In this document: positions 37,386 to 48,987 of the stretch, piece after piece
How the letters are laid out: each line of letters starts with the position of its first letter
Position numbering within the stretch: the first letter of the stretch is position 1
Assembly: GCA_024449915.1 (NCBI GenBank)
Contig: JAMZAV010000361.1
Coordinates: 434,001 to 498,000, forward strand
Direction: 5' to 3'
Length of the DNA: 64,000 bases
Origin: Sweltsa coloradensis
Lineage: Eukaryota; Arthropoda; Insecta; Plecoptera; Chloroperlidae
Made by a program: the position numbers and the translations under genes
Notes under the pieces: model-generated
Databases searched by the model: none
Seen by the model: the letters and a program-made list of their open reading frames with translations, nothing else
Told to the model about the DNA's origin: nothing

Positions 37386-38934
37386 CTATGGTCCGAGGTG
37401 TTTCTAAGTACAGAATCAATCGTCTAAACACGTTCGGGTTAACCATTTTGCTCTAGGACAAGAACCCTGGATTTGAAAATGATTTTAACCGGTTTTTGAC
37501 CAGATACACCAATAATGGACCAAATGAAAAACGTTATCCCCCGCATCATCAGTTGTGATGAGAGGAGTTGATTTGGGGGGAAAAATTAAAAAGCACTTTG
37601 GCTCTCCTCTAGGCTCAAAATAAACTATAAACCGGTTTTTAACATTTCATATCCAGGGTTTTTGTCCAAGCACAAAATAATTGACAGTTGACACCACCTT
37701 GTTCAGACGCTCGTTCCCGCCCTCGCTTGCACTAACTCTGTACATGGCGAGATACCCCACACAAAACAAGCTGCAGGTGATCCCCCCCCAGGCTCAGTAG
37801 TTGTTGTTGCTGTTGTTGAGCCAGAAAGTGAGCCAAGCAACAAGTGTTGAAACTCTCACACTTATATCAACGAGAAGGTTTCCTGGTCCGACATGGTGGC
37901 TGGAGTTGAACACTAGACAGTCTTGACCCGGTCTAGTCTGAGTGACAAAAACACAGAATGTGTTTCTTCCTTATTGCAGGCAACAACCCACTCCCTCTCA
38001 ACCTGACTACAGAGAGTGAGCAGGTCGTCCTACCGGGCGGGGAGGCGAAGTTCATGCTGGAAGGCGGGGGAGCCACTATGGCGCTGCTACTTCTACCTGC
38101 GTAGCAAGTCTGATGGGCTCAAGTTCCACTGGGATGCCGGGTCTGATGACAGCGACGGCCGGCATCTCTACCTCGGGGCCGGTCTGCAGAGCGGAGAGTG
38201 TGGCCTCCATCTGACCAACATCAGCGAGGCGGACAACGGACCGATCAGGGGTCATATTGAGTCTCTCACAAGCAAGGATGACGAGAGATACACTGCGCTC
38301 GTCGTGGCACGTGAGTCAAAGTGTATTACTTATTAGGTCAACCAATGTATTTGGTCTAAATTATCATTTTTTATTTAATTTCTTGTTGTGTCATTTAAAA
38401 TATGTTTTCTTTACATCATCACTCGCGATGAGTGTAGATATGCTTGTAAAAATTGTTAAATAAAAACTTGATGAAATCTTTTAGGAAATAAAACGCATTT
38501 TTCTCCAAAGTGTGTACAGTTGACGTCATTTACCGCCAACTATGCTTCTATTAGGACGAAATCGTTCGTCCAAACTCAATGGTGCCAACTGATTTGCGAT
38601 ACGACCAAAAACTCTTCATTTTTAAAGATAAGTAGCCTTTGTTTTGTGCTTCTGACCAAATGAAAGTTCCAAATATGTTTGCTTATTTAGGCCTATAGCT
38701 GTGCATTTTGTAAGATGTAGGATTATCATTCAGATCAAATCATTTACACGATCAGCCTTTGTTGTGAAAAAATTATATCTTTAAAATTATTTAAAACGGT
38801 TTCCCATCTAAATTTTTGACAATCGCTGCATCCTCAGCAGATCGCGACATTGTACCTTGTAACACGCGATAAAGTAGCAAACTTTAAATCTTTCCACACC
38901 ATCTCATCAGTAAAAAATTATTACAAATTGACAT

Positions 38935-39737
38935 AAATGCGTGAATTGGATGAGCGAAGCGAAGACTTCAATTTCACCGACCCCCAAAAAAATTTATCTC
39001 GGGTGTTTTTTTGTTTGTTTTTTTTTGTTTTTTTGTTTTTTTGTTTGTTTTGCTGTCTGTTTGTTCGCTCTCTCACCGGGCAACGGCATATGCGAATCGG
39101 GTATGAAAATTTAACAGGACCTTCGAAATCTTCTGAAACTTAGACTTGCTACGTTTTGGGTACAATCGAAGAAAATTTCTCATGAATAACGTACTTTTTA
39201 CGATTTTTTTCGATTTTTTGGGCGATATTTTTCGTGCTATTTGGGCCAATTCTGACCAAACGGGTGAGCTATTAAACGTTCATATTATACATGGACATTA
39301 GGTTATGGTGATTTAGTATATTTTGAAAGAAAAAGTTGAAAAAAATAGCCAGAATCTATAGAAATTAAAGCTTTTAATATAAATTTTTGTTTTTTTGTAC
39401 GATATTTTCGTGCCATTTGGGCCAATTCTGACCAACGGGTGGGGCTTCAACGTTTCATATTATACATGGACATTAAGGTTATGGTGATGTAGTACCTTTT
39501 GAAAGAAAAAGTTGAAAAAGTTAGCCAGAATCCATAGAAATAAAGCTTTTAATATAAGTTTTTTACGGTAAATAATACCAATTGACAAGAAACAAAAGAA
39601 ACTTGACAACATTCACATACAATGCGTAGGCAGCAAAAACAAAGCACTTGCAAAAGTAAAGATATCCCAAGAAAACTAAAACTTTAAAAAGCTCATCCAT
39701 CAACGCGGCGGGATTTAGCGTTTTCCTAGTTATAGCA
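38935..39737 (+). mobile_element. Repeat element, gatgagcgaagcgaag to gcgttttcctagtta
   Basis: The left end ggatgagcgaagcgaagact and right end ccatcaacgcggcgggattt bound about 800 bp. A segment with gggccaattctgaccaa and tatacatggacatta occurs twice in tandem. An inverted copy is at 47639-48425. Confidence 0.65.
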
Positions 39738-39927
39738 ATGCATATCAAGTAACCAATAAATGATTGCACTAAATTAGCATGTTTGAGATGTTTCTACCCC
39801 CCCCCCTGCGCCCACTGCTTTAGACTTCCCCTCACTGCGCTGTAGACTGTCGCGCAAGCCCTTCATCGTGCGACGCGAGGGAGAAACTACGCAACACAGC
39901 GACATGGTCGCGTTTTAACGATAACTA

Positions 39928-41401
39928 GGGAAACGCCAAAGTCGTTGTTAAACGAGTGAGTGAGCCATGTGTTAAGTACCCGGATTACATTACTTTTCTT
40001 CCCCCTACCTTGGGCCTACCTAGCTATCATAGGCTAGAGAGGCGCATTATGACCTTACAGTTGACGCGCCGTCCCCGTATCCCAAAACAAACTTTAAAAA
40101 CTTTTATTTATACGAATATAATTATCAAACTTAAATGCAAATGTTCCGGGTACTCACCACATGACTCGCTCACTCGTCTCACTACGACTTTGGCGTTTCC
40201 CTATAGTCTAGTTGGCAAAGGGCCCGCCCTGTACCCGAAATGTGAAAGAAAGTGAGTTCAATTCCTGGCGGGAAAGATTTTGAAATTTTTCTAGATTGTA
40301 TTTCAAAAATAATTGACATGATTTGAAATGAAATAATATAACGCAGTGTTGTCCATCATCTGTGGCAATAGGGCCTACTATGGTAAAATAGCCAGTACGA
40401 AATACGTGAAAATATTGAAAGGGTTTTACTCAATCTACGAGCGAATTTTTGTGGGTACCTTGACGTGCAAACATTCGACAGACCTTGCATGGGCACGGCA
40501 TTTCACGGCCAGGCGAATAATAAACAAAAAATATATTTTCAAAATCTAAAACATTGTACCCGTTTACTTTACTTTTCTTCCCCTACCTTAGGCCTACCTA
40601 GCCTATCATAGGCTAGAGAGGCGCATTATGACCTTACAGTTGACGCGCCCGTCCCCGTATGCCAACTAAACTTTAAAAAACTATTATTTATACGAATATA
40701 ATTATCAAACTTAAATGCATATGTTCCCGGGTACTCACCACATGACTCTCTCACTCGTCTAACTACGACTTTGGCGTTTCCCTGGTCTATTTGGCTAAAA
40801 GCGCCCTTATAGCCGAAATATGGGAGGACGTGGTTCAATCCCTGGTCGGGAAAGATTTTGTAATTTCGAGATTGTATTTTAAAAAATTTAAACATGTTTT
40901 GAAATGCATATAACGCAGTGAAGTCCATCATCTGTGGCAAAGGGGCCCACTATGGTAAACATAGCCAGTACGAAATACGTGAAAACATTGCAAGGTTTAC
41001 CAAAACTACGAGCGGAATTTGGGGGGACTTTGACTTAAAAACATTCGACAGACCTTGGGAAAGGACACGGCATTTCACTGCCAGGTAAATAAAAAACAAA
41101 AAATATCTTTTCAAAATCTAAAAACATTGTCGTTAAAATAATTTCATAACATTGGAAGTCTATTTCCCGTTTATTATTTCTTGTATGTTTAAATCGCAAT
41201 GAATCTTGCTGATTTTGTTAGCAGTTCTCAATAAACTCGTACGGATGTCCGTTTAAAATTTCAGCGCAATCTGTTCAGCGATTCGGCTGATTTTTAACGT
41301 ACACACACACACACACACACGCACGCACGCAGAAAAACAATAAGGGCCGTTTTAAATCGAATGGAAATCACTACGTTCGCTACGCTCACTCGTTCAATAA
41401 C
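39928..41401. mobile_element. TIR element copies 2 and 3 with tandem-repeated tRNA-like body
   Basis: 39928-40202 is bounded by inverted termini (agggaaacgccaaagtcgtt). A tRNA-like body (40205-40552) follows. Then the right half of the element and the body repeat (40558-40783 and 40784-41110), giving a tandem unit of about 550-580 bp. The right margin near 41380 (gctcactcgttcaataacga) is inverted relative to the left margin, so the whole 1.47 kb may be one composite element. An (AC)n run is at 41298-41330. Confidence 0.65.
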
Positions 41402-42010
41402 GAGTATCCAACACATCTTAAACCATTTATTACATAAGAACGTAATATAACAGACAAAAAAAGTTAAATTTCACATGAGTAATATCCCGGAGGAAAACCC
41501 GCGTAGTTCAAGTACTGTTTGATTCCTCTATATGAGTGTTTTCTCTCAGTCTTGTCATGGGTTGCTTCAGGTCGCCCCACTGCACCAACTCTACGCCTGG
41601 TCTACACGGGAGACAACGTCACGGCTACCTGTGAGGTGCAGGAGAGTCGCCCTGTCGCCAAACATGTCCTGGGTTTTGGGCGACGCTGTCATCCTCAAGG
41701 ACGTCATCACTCACGCCACAGCTCAGGACGAGTGGAGGGGGCCCTGGACGACGGGGTCTATCAAGCAGACCCTCACTCTTCAACTGCAGCCCCAACACAA
41801 CGGCAAGGGTCTTAAAGTGCGTGGTCTCCCACCTCACCTTGGCCCAGCCACTGGAGGAACGGAGTACTATCGCATTAACCGGTGAGTTATACCAATACGT
41901 TATTTTGTTAGGATATTTTATTTTAATTCACCAATGGTTGTTAGGTCAATAATATTATTAAATGCGTGCTATTATTTTCATTTCTTTTATACATTCTTCC
42001 GTTGGAAACT

Positions 42011-44348
42011 ATATTAGTCCGTGGAACAACCCTGCTAAAACTATAGGAACATTTCAAATCCGGAAACCAGCACCAAAATATTTAGGAGCAGGTAAAAGAC
42101 ATATTTTAGAATGTTTTTTTAAAGGGGGACACGCATGGTAGAAAATAAGTCACCTGTCATGGCGTCCACAAGATGGCCGCCAAAATATTCTTAAAATTGC
42201 TGTAACTCAGAAGTAATCATCAGATTTGGACAAACTAATTTTTTGTTTTATTCGGTTTTTAATGCTCTACAAAAATGTCATTAGAAATTTTACCGTAAAT
42301 ACAATAGTTTTAATTATATTTATATATTATTAGAATGTATTGCAATTATAGCACTTTTTGGTATATATCTAATTATTTATACGTAGAATTCGCTAGATTG
42401 TCATAAAATTTTCAGACTATACTAAAATAACGCCAATAAATCCAAAATTTAAAGTCCCGAAACGAAATTCTTGTAACTTTTTGATTAATTAATTAATTAA
42501 ATTAAGCATTAATTAAATCCCAATTTAAAGTTTCTTATTCACTTACCAAATTCACGTAGTGTATCACACAAGAGCAATTTGACCACAATGAACCAAAAAC
42601 ATATTAGTTAAAAAAATTAATTCCAATCACTTTCCTATTAATTCAATTAATTAAATTTAAATTTTTAAAAAATGACAATAATCTCAAAAAATTTGTAAAA
42701 TTAACACAATGTAGTCGACCTTGGAATCATTTTAAAGCTAGTTTTAAGGCAATAAATGTAATGAAAAAATAATTAATTAAATTAATTAATCACCGAATAA
42801 TTACAATTTAGTTAAATAATCCCACTTTGACATATGTATTGTTATGTATACCAAAAACTCGATCGTTCGTCATAAAAATATACTACTTTACTGACATAAT
42901 GCCAATGAATCCGAATTGTCATGTCCCGAAACAAAATTCTTATAACTTACCGATTAATAAGAAATTAAATGAAGAATTACTTATATCTCAAAAATTGTTA
43001 TTGTCACTCAATTAACACATACAAAATGCCAACAGAAGTATCAAATATAAACAATGCGAGTATAATTTTTAAAAAATTATAGTCCCCAAAAAAAAGTTTT
43101 ATGCAACTTTCCCGTTAATTTAATTAATGAATGAATAAAATTAATTGATTTAATCACCATTTGTTGTGTAAAATTAACACAGCCAAACTGGAAACCTTTG
43201 CAAGCTTAAGTTACGGGAAAATAAATTTGTGGGAAATTCAATTAACAGAATAGTAGCATGAACTTTATTTGGGACTATTAATTTTTTAAAATTATACTTG
43301 CATTGATTATATTTGATACTTCTGTTGGCATTTTGTATGTGTTAAATTTAGTGACAATAACAATTATTGAGATAAAGTAATTCTTCATTTAATTTCTAAT
43401 TAATCGGTAAGTTATAGGAATTTTGTTTCGGGACATGACAATTCGGATTCATTGGCATTATGTCAGTAAAGTAGTATATTTTTATGGGCGATCGATCGAG
43501 TTTAAGGTATACATAACAATACATATGTCAAAGTGGGATTATTTAACTAAATTGTAATTAAATCGGTGATTAAATTTAAATTTTAAATTTAAATTTAAAT
43601 TTTTTTATTACATTTATTCGCCCTTTAAAAATAGCTTTAAAATGATTTCCCAAAGGGCGACTACATTGTGTTAATTTTACAAAATTTATTGAGATTATTG
43701 TCATTTTTTAAAATTAATTGAATTAATTGAATTAATAGGAAAGTGATAAGTAATTATTTTTGGAACTAATATTTTTTTGGTTTATTGTGGTCATGTTGTT
43801 CTTGTGTGATACACTACGTGACTTTGGTATGTGTATAAAAACTTTAATTGGATTTAATTAATGCTTAATTTAATTAATTAATTAATCAAAAAGTTACAAG
43901 AATTTCGTTTCGAGACTTCAAATTGTTGATTTATTGGCGTTATTTTAGTATAGTCTGAAAAATTTTATGACCAAACTAGCGAATTCTACGTATAAATAAT
44001 TAGATATATACCAAAAAGTGCTATAATTGCAATACATTCTAATAATATATAAATATAATTAAAACTATTGTATTTTCGGTAAAATTTCTAATGACATTTT
44101 TGTAGAGCATTAAAAACCGAATAAAACAAAAATTAGTTTGTCCCAAAACTGATGATTACTTCTTGAGTTACAGCAATTTTAAGAATTATTTTGGCGGGCC
44201 CTCTTGTGGACGCCAGACAGGTGACTTATTTGCTACCATGCGTGTCCCCCGTGAAAATAACATTCTAAAATATTCTTTTACCTGCTCCTAAATTTTGGTG
44301 CTGGTTTCCGGATTTGAAATGTTTTTACGCTTGTTCCACGGACTATAT
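42011..44348. repeat. Giant palindrome, 2.3 kb, in an intron of the Ig-like gene
   Basis: The left end atattagtccgtggaac and the right end gttccacggactatat are inverses. Matching words continue inward on both sides in mirrored order: aaatccggaaaccagcacc, gtgacttatt, aatgtcattagaaatttta, ctaattatttatacgtagaa, attcatt and, near the centre, acacatacaaaatgccaaca against its inverse at about 43320-43340. The arms are about 1.1 kb each with a loop of roughly 150 nt. There is no coding frame. It could be a fold-back transposon, and a transcript through it would form a very long hairpin. Confidence 0.85.
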
Positions 44349-45092
44349 GAACAATAGCAATATCTCTTGGGGGATTTTTTATGTTTTAAAATGTCGTTAA
44401 AATACCTTTAATCATTCAATTATCTTTTTAAAAGCTATAAAAGACGAGTGTTTAGATCTGATTGATGGTAAGAATAAATCCTGCGCGAGGCCAAACACCA
44501 CAAGGTCCCAATAACAGTTAGTATTTAGTATCTACTCGATCTCAAGTTGTGCATGCCCTGCATTGTGTAAACGTCACCTGGTGTATTGCACGGTGGGGGT
44601 ATGTCGTGATGCTAATAAGATCACATACTGAAACACATTCGTAGGAAGTGACTTTAATACATTATTGATTAAATATACATGAGGAAGGTCTGACTTATTT
44701 CAGAAGAACAATGGTACAACTGAAATAAGGATTTTTCCACATTCAATAAAATATCCCGAGTTCGAAAAAAAATATATATTTTTAATAAAAGATAGAATAC
44801 AATACAAAGAATTGTGTTAAACAAATGGAAATAAAAAAAAAACTTACATTATTTTTAGGGCCAACCATCACGTCCACGACCACCCCCAGCACCACAGCCC
44901 GTTCTTCTGCCAGCACCGCCCCAGGCCCGAACTGTCTTGCTACAAACTACTGTACTTCTCTGCCGGAGTACAGGGTGCGACTTCAAACATGGTAACACTC
45001 TGCTCCAAGGACGAGGTGCACGAGTATCGTATCAGAAGGCGAGGCTGCGGCCAGAACAGCGGAGATAGAGGAAGAGACGGCAAGGCGAAGCT

Positions 45093-45431
45093 ATACCTTG
45101 TGTCGACCCAATAACACTCTGTCAATCATCAAACTGAAAAGACGCAGGTTGTATTGAGGCCTCCCGCCTTCTTTGTGAAACTAATGTAAACGCAACCATT
45201 TTAAATCTTCATGTTCGAGCAAATTAGTGGACACTCAGTTATATAAAAGAGAACGTTCTCAAATACAGGCTGGTACAGATTCCAAAGAGGTCCATGTGGT
45301 TTGAAACTGTCAATACGGGTCAAGATGGACAGGCCATACAGGGAAGGGATTATTACATTGTATTGTGCACAAAACCACCGTTCCCTTTCACTTAGATGAT
45401 GAAGAGTGTTACTGGGTCGACACAAGGTATA
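45093..45431. repeat. Short inverted repeat in the last part of the Ig-like gene
   Basis: agtgttactgggtcgacaca (from 45405) and the inverse of the segment ending about 45119 agree at about 26 of 27 positions. The right arm lies in a coding-looking stretch (45396-45584, rich in E, A and R), the left arm at the end of the exon 5 region. Confidence 0.6.
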
Positions 45432-45660
45432 GAGGCGGCTAAGCTAGAGGTGGACGCTGCCCGGTCCCACGCTAGGGCTGAGGATTCCTGGGCTCAGAAC
45501 GCCGGGGAAGAGCTCCAGTTTGAGAGGGAGCGACGCACTAAGAGTCTCCAACACTCGCAGAGCCCTCAGAGTCAGCAAGGCTAAGGCAGCGACCAACAGT
45601 CTAGTGGTTATAACTGTTTAATTGTGTATTCTTCACTGCAAATTCTGAATAAAAACAATG
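45396..45660 (+). other. Possible last exon and poly(A) signal of the Ig-like gene
   Basis: An acceptor-like tttcacttag precedes a frame with IEAAKLEVDAARSHARAEDS and ELQFERERRTKSLQ, a charged helical tail, ending at 45584. AATAAA follows at about 45648. How it joins exon 5 is unclear because exon 5 frames are interrupted. Confidence 0.3.
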
Positions 45661-45699
45661 TATTTCAATATCTGGACGTTTATTTGTAACCACTATTCT

Positions 45700-47500
45700 C
45701 CACACTTGCATTAATTCATACCAATATTTAAAATGATTAATTTATAAATTCCCACATCATTCGACGACGTGTACAGAAATAAATTCAGAACTCTATTTGC
45801 ATATTACTCTACAGCAATATGCATGCATTTTCTGGTCGCAATGACATCTAAATTAGGAACAGTTTTAAGCAGCATAGGGCATAAACATCCATTTTACAAA
45901 TTGGTATGGAAACAAAGTAAGAGATTTGATAATAAATGATACAAATTTAATTTAAAACTCAATGGCAATGTTATTGACCTGATTCAAGGCATGTTATCAG
46001 TGTCGCCCGTGAACTCTGACACGAGAGTGATAACACTGTGAGGTCACCGCGTGTTGTTCAAAGCCATGCGGTGTTGATGCCAACCAAGATTAGACCGGTT
46101 TGAAGTAAATTATTTGAGATTAACTTTTTAGAATAGAAATAATTATTGTGACTGTTATTAAATAATGTGTGGCTCGTTGGTCTTGTTGTGAGAGTCTCTG
46201 CTTCCAATATAGAAGGTCCTCAGTTCGACTTCCGCCGTAGGCAGTATCAGAGGCGTAGCCAGGATGTTGATTCCGTGTGGTGGGAGGAAGGGGGGGGGGA
46301 GAAAGATAAATTTCCGGGTTTACACCCACGAAACTATTATTTCGGAAAAAGTACGTACGCATGTTGGTTCAAGGGGGGTTTGGGGCGCATAGCCCCAGAA
46401 ATTCTTTTATTACTTACATTGCAAAAAGTGTCTTTTAACTAGTTTTTAGAGTGCTTTTGTCAACAATTTATAAAGTTGTGAAGATCCACATACCGTCAGT
46501 ATACAAAATCTTGCCATGTATAGGCTCTATATATAAATTTTTATTCCACTTAGTACATAGTGCTATTGAGTGTTATTATAACCTTTCTTCTTATTTCCGG
46601 GGGTGTGGGGTTTCCCCAACGGGGAAACTTCTTTATCGACTCTGCTTATATTACGTCATTGGTTCAAGCAGCCAGGTGCACTTGTTTATATTTCTTGCGT
46701 TGTGCTTGCATTGCGCTACGCTTATGCTATGCCAATTGTGCGCAGCACTTAAAGAGTCCGGCGACGAGGAGCAAGTGCCTGGTTGCCATGGTGATGACAG
46801 ATGAGTGATGAGGCTCAGTGATCACATGTGCGCACGGTGGGCACAACCAACGAACTGAACTATCTCAAGTGAGATACGACTTAAGCCGACGACATAGGAT
46901 ACACTTTAAGGGGGCTTATCCACACATTAAAAATCATGTTTTTTAAGTATTACGTATTTTATGTTGAATTAAAATTGATTTGTCTATATCGTTGATGGAG
47001 GAAGGACAGTGTTAAAAATTACCTAAACATTTTCGTTAAGACGTTCAGACTTACACGCAAACAAGACGTCACAATTATAGCCGATAAAGAAGTTTATCCG
47101 AAAATAAACACCTTGATTAATTCTGCTTTAAATTAAACACAAGAGTAAAAATAAATAAGGTGGTAGGGTAAAACAACAAAATACTGTAAGGCCTAACCAT
47201 TCAAATTATAATTTAGAGAAGCTCCAAATGGCTTCCTGGCTTGACCCTAGTCAATTAGAGAGAGAATTAAATGATTTGGATTGATTATATATGTACTTTT
47301 ATTTTATGCAGCTGAACTGATTCTGGTATCCACCATCCACCAGAAGAACGTCTCAGAAAGACGAAACGAGTGACATTTGAAAGTGGGCCCCAAACAAAAA
47401 ACTGGAATCATCACCATCTGGCGAAGTTTTACTGTTTATGCTATATTTCTCAACCTTATTTTTTTTGTCAAAATAAGTTACTTACTTATTGACCCTTTAT
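45700..47500. other. Intergenic repeats
   Basis: Contains a tRNA-Gly-like SINE (46166-46236), and a gcttatgctatgccaattgt repeat (46690-46745) shared with the 5' edge of MBF2-like gene 2. No gene is recognised. Confidence 0.4.
46166..46236 (+). repeat. tRNA-Gly-like SINE head, family 1
   Basis: TGTGGCTCGTTGGTCTTGTT, CTGCTTCCAATATAG, then CAGTTCGACTTCCGCC. More decayed B box than the other two copies. Confidence 0.55.
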
Positions 47501-47638
47501 TTATAATTTAACGTCTTTTCTTTCAGTTATAAATACTGACTTACAAAGGAGGACAACTAAATTAAACTAATTATATAAATGCTTGGGATCCAGGGAACAC
47601 CAATAGGTACCACAATTACTACTTAATATGTGGATAGT

Positions 47639-48425
47639 AAACAAGGAAAACGCTAAAGTTCCGTCGCGTTGATGGATGAGCTTTTTTTAAAAAAGTTTTT
47701 AGTATGCGTGGGATCTCTTTACTTCTTCAAGTTCCATTGCAAAATCATTTTTGTTAAATAAGAATAATTTTTATAAAGTAGTACTAATTGCTAGGGTAAT
47801 TAGAATATCAAATATCTGTAGGCCCGAAGATTGCTTTATGAACGCATTGTAGGTGATTGTTGTCAAGTTTCTATAGTTACTTGTTAATTATTGTTTCATA
47901 CACTTCAAAAACTCATATTAAAACCTTTATTTCTATGGATTCTGTATAACTTTTTCAACTTTTTCTTTCAAAGGGTACTACAGCATTATAACCTTAATGT
48001 CCATTTAAAATATGAACGTCGTAGCCCCAACCGTTTGGTCAGAATCGGCCCAAATGTCACGAAAATATCGTGCTAAAAATAAAAAAAATCGTAAAAGTAC
48101 GATATTCATAAGAAATATTTCTTCGATTGAACCCAAAAACAATACAGCTCTAAGATCAGAGATTTCGAAGGTCCCCTTTAACTTTCATCAAAATCGCATA
48201 TGCCGTTTGCCCGCATGATCTAACAATATATCTAACGAGATACAACGAGACACGAGACGACGAGATATATTGTTAGATCATGGTTTGCCCGGTAGAGAGC
48301 GAACAAACAGACAAAATAAATAAATAAAAAACAAAACACTCGTGCTATTTTTCTTGGGGTAACAGAAATGGAAAAAAACAAAACAGTAAGTGAAATTGAA
48401 GTCTTCGCTTCGCTCATCCAAAAAA
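47639..48425 (-). mobile_element. Inverted copy of the 38.9-39.7 kb element
   Basis: Starts aaaacgctaaagttccgtcg and ends gaagtcttcgcttcgctcat. The interior is the reverse complement of the other copy (ctttatttctatggattctg, cttaatgtcca, ggtcagaatcggcccaaatg). A short inverted repeat (gatctaacaatatatct) lies at about 48218-48285. Confidence 0.65.
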
Positions 48426-48987
48426 TAAACACTTCTTGCATAAAAGCATAATTTTACTATAAATAATTATAAATATTAATTGTTTTATTTTACTAATAGA
48501 ACTAATACATTTTCTGTCGAATCTGACGATTTGTAGAGTCTAATATATAATATATTATTATTAAAATTGTTTTAATTGTTACTATTTCTAAAATTGTACA
48601 TTCATTAAAAAATTTATAGGCACATACTCCATAAAAAGTTAGGAAAAGGACCATGAAGCCCCGGTCACAAAGTGTTTAACTTACTATTGTGTAAGTATAC
48701 TTCTTTAAATCACAATATAAAATACAAATACAAATAAGTTAACAAATAATACAAAAGGAGATGGTAAAGGGTGATCAGTATGGTGTACAATAGATAAATT
48801 GGTGGCAAAGCGTAGGCTATACCTTGTTTAAATTTTTAAAATATTTCTCAATTTCATTAATCGGGAAACACTCCCGTAGATGCATTTGTTACTTTTGTAA
48901 TACAATCCAGAATAAAAATAAGATAACAAATACGTTTTCGATAAGAAAGTTTGAAATGATTCTTAAAATATTATGTAATTAGCTGCA

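Larger units (their letters stand above)
34440..45120 (+). pseudogene. Ig-domain gene with intact splice sites but multiple lesions
   Basis: Exons are about 34440-34546, 36010-36376, 37980-38310, 41571-41881 and from 44859. Intron boundaries are all GT-AG and the introns after exons 2, 3 and 4 are phase 1, as usual for Ig-superfamily genes. Exon 2 shows GCQVRWWDGEYTKAG and LNWKITGYSYSGRGLGAGDC; exon 3 has TESEQVVLPGGEAKFML, then CYFYLRSKSDGLKFHWDAGS and SGECGLHLTNISEADNG; exon 4 has YTGDNVTATCEVQESRPVA, MSWVLGDAVILKDV and CVVSHLTLAQPLEERS; exon 5 begins TGPTITSTTTPSTTARSSAS, a mucin-like stalk. Lesions: an in-frame TAG and a frameshift in exon 2, one frameshift in exon 3, at least two in exon 4, and the exon 1 ATG meets TAG after three codons. 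Either a recent pseudogene or uncorrected sequencing indels. Family member not identified. Confidence 0.6.
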
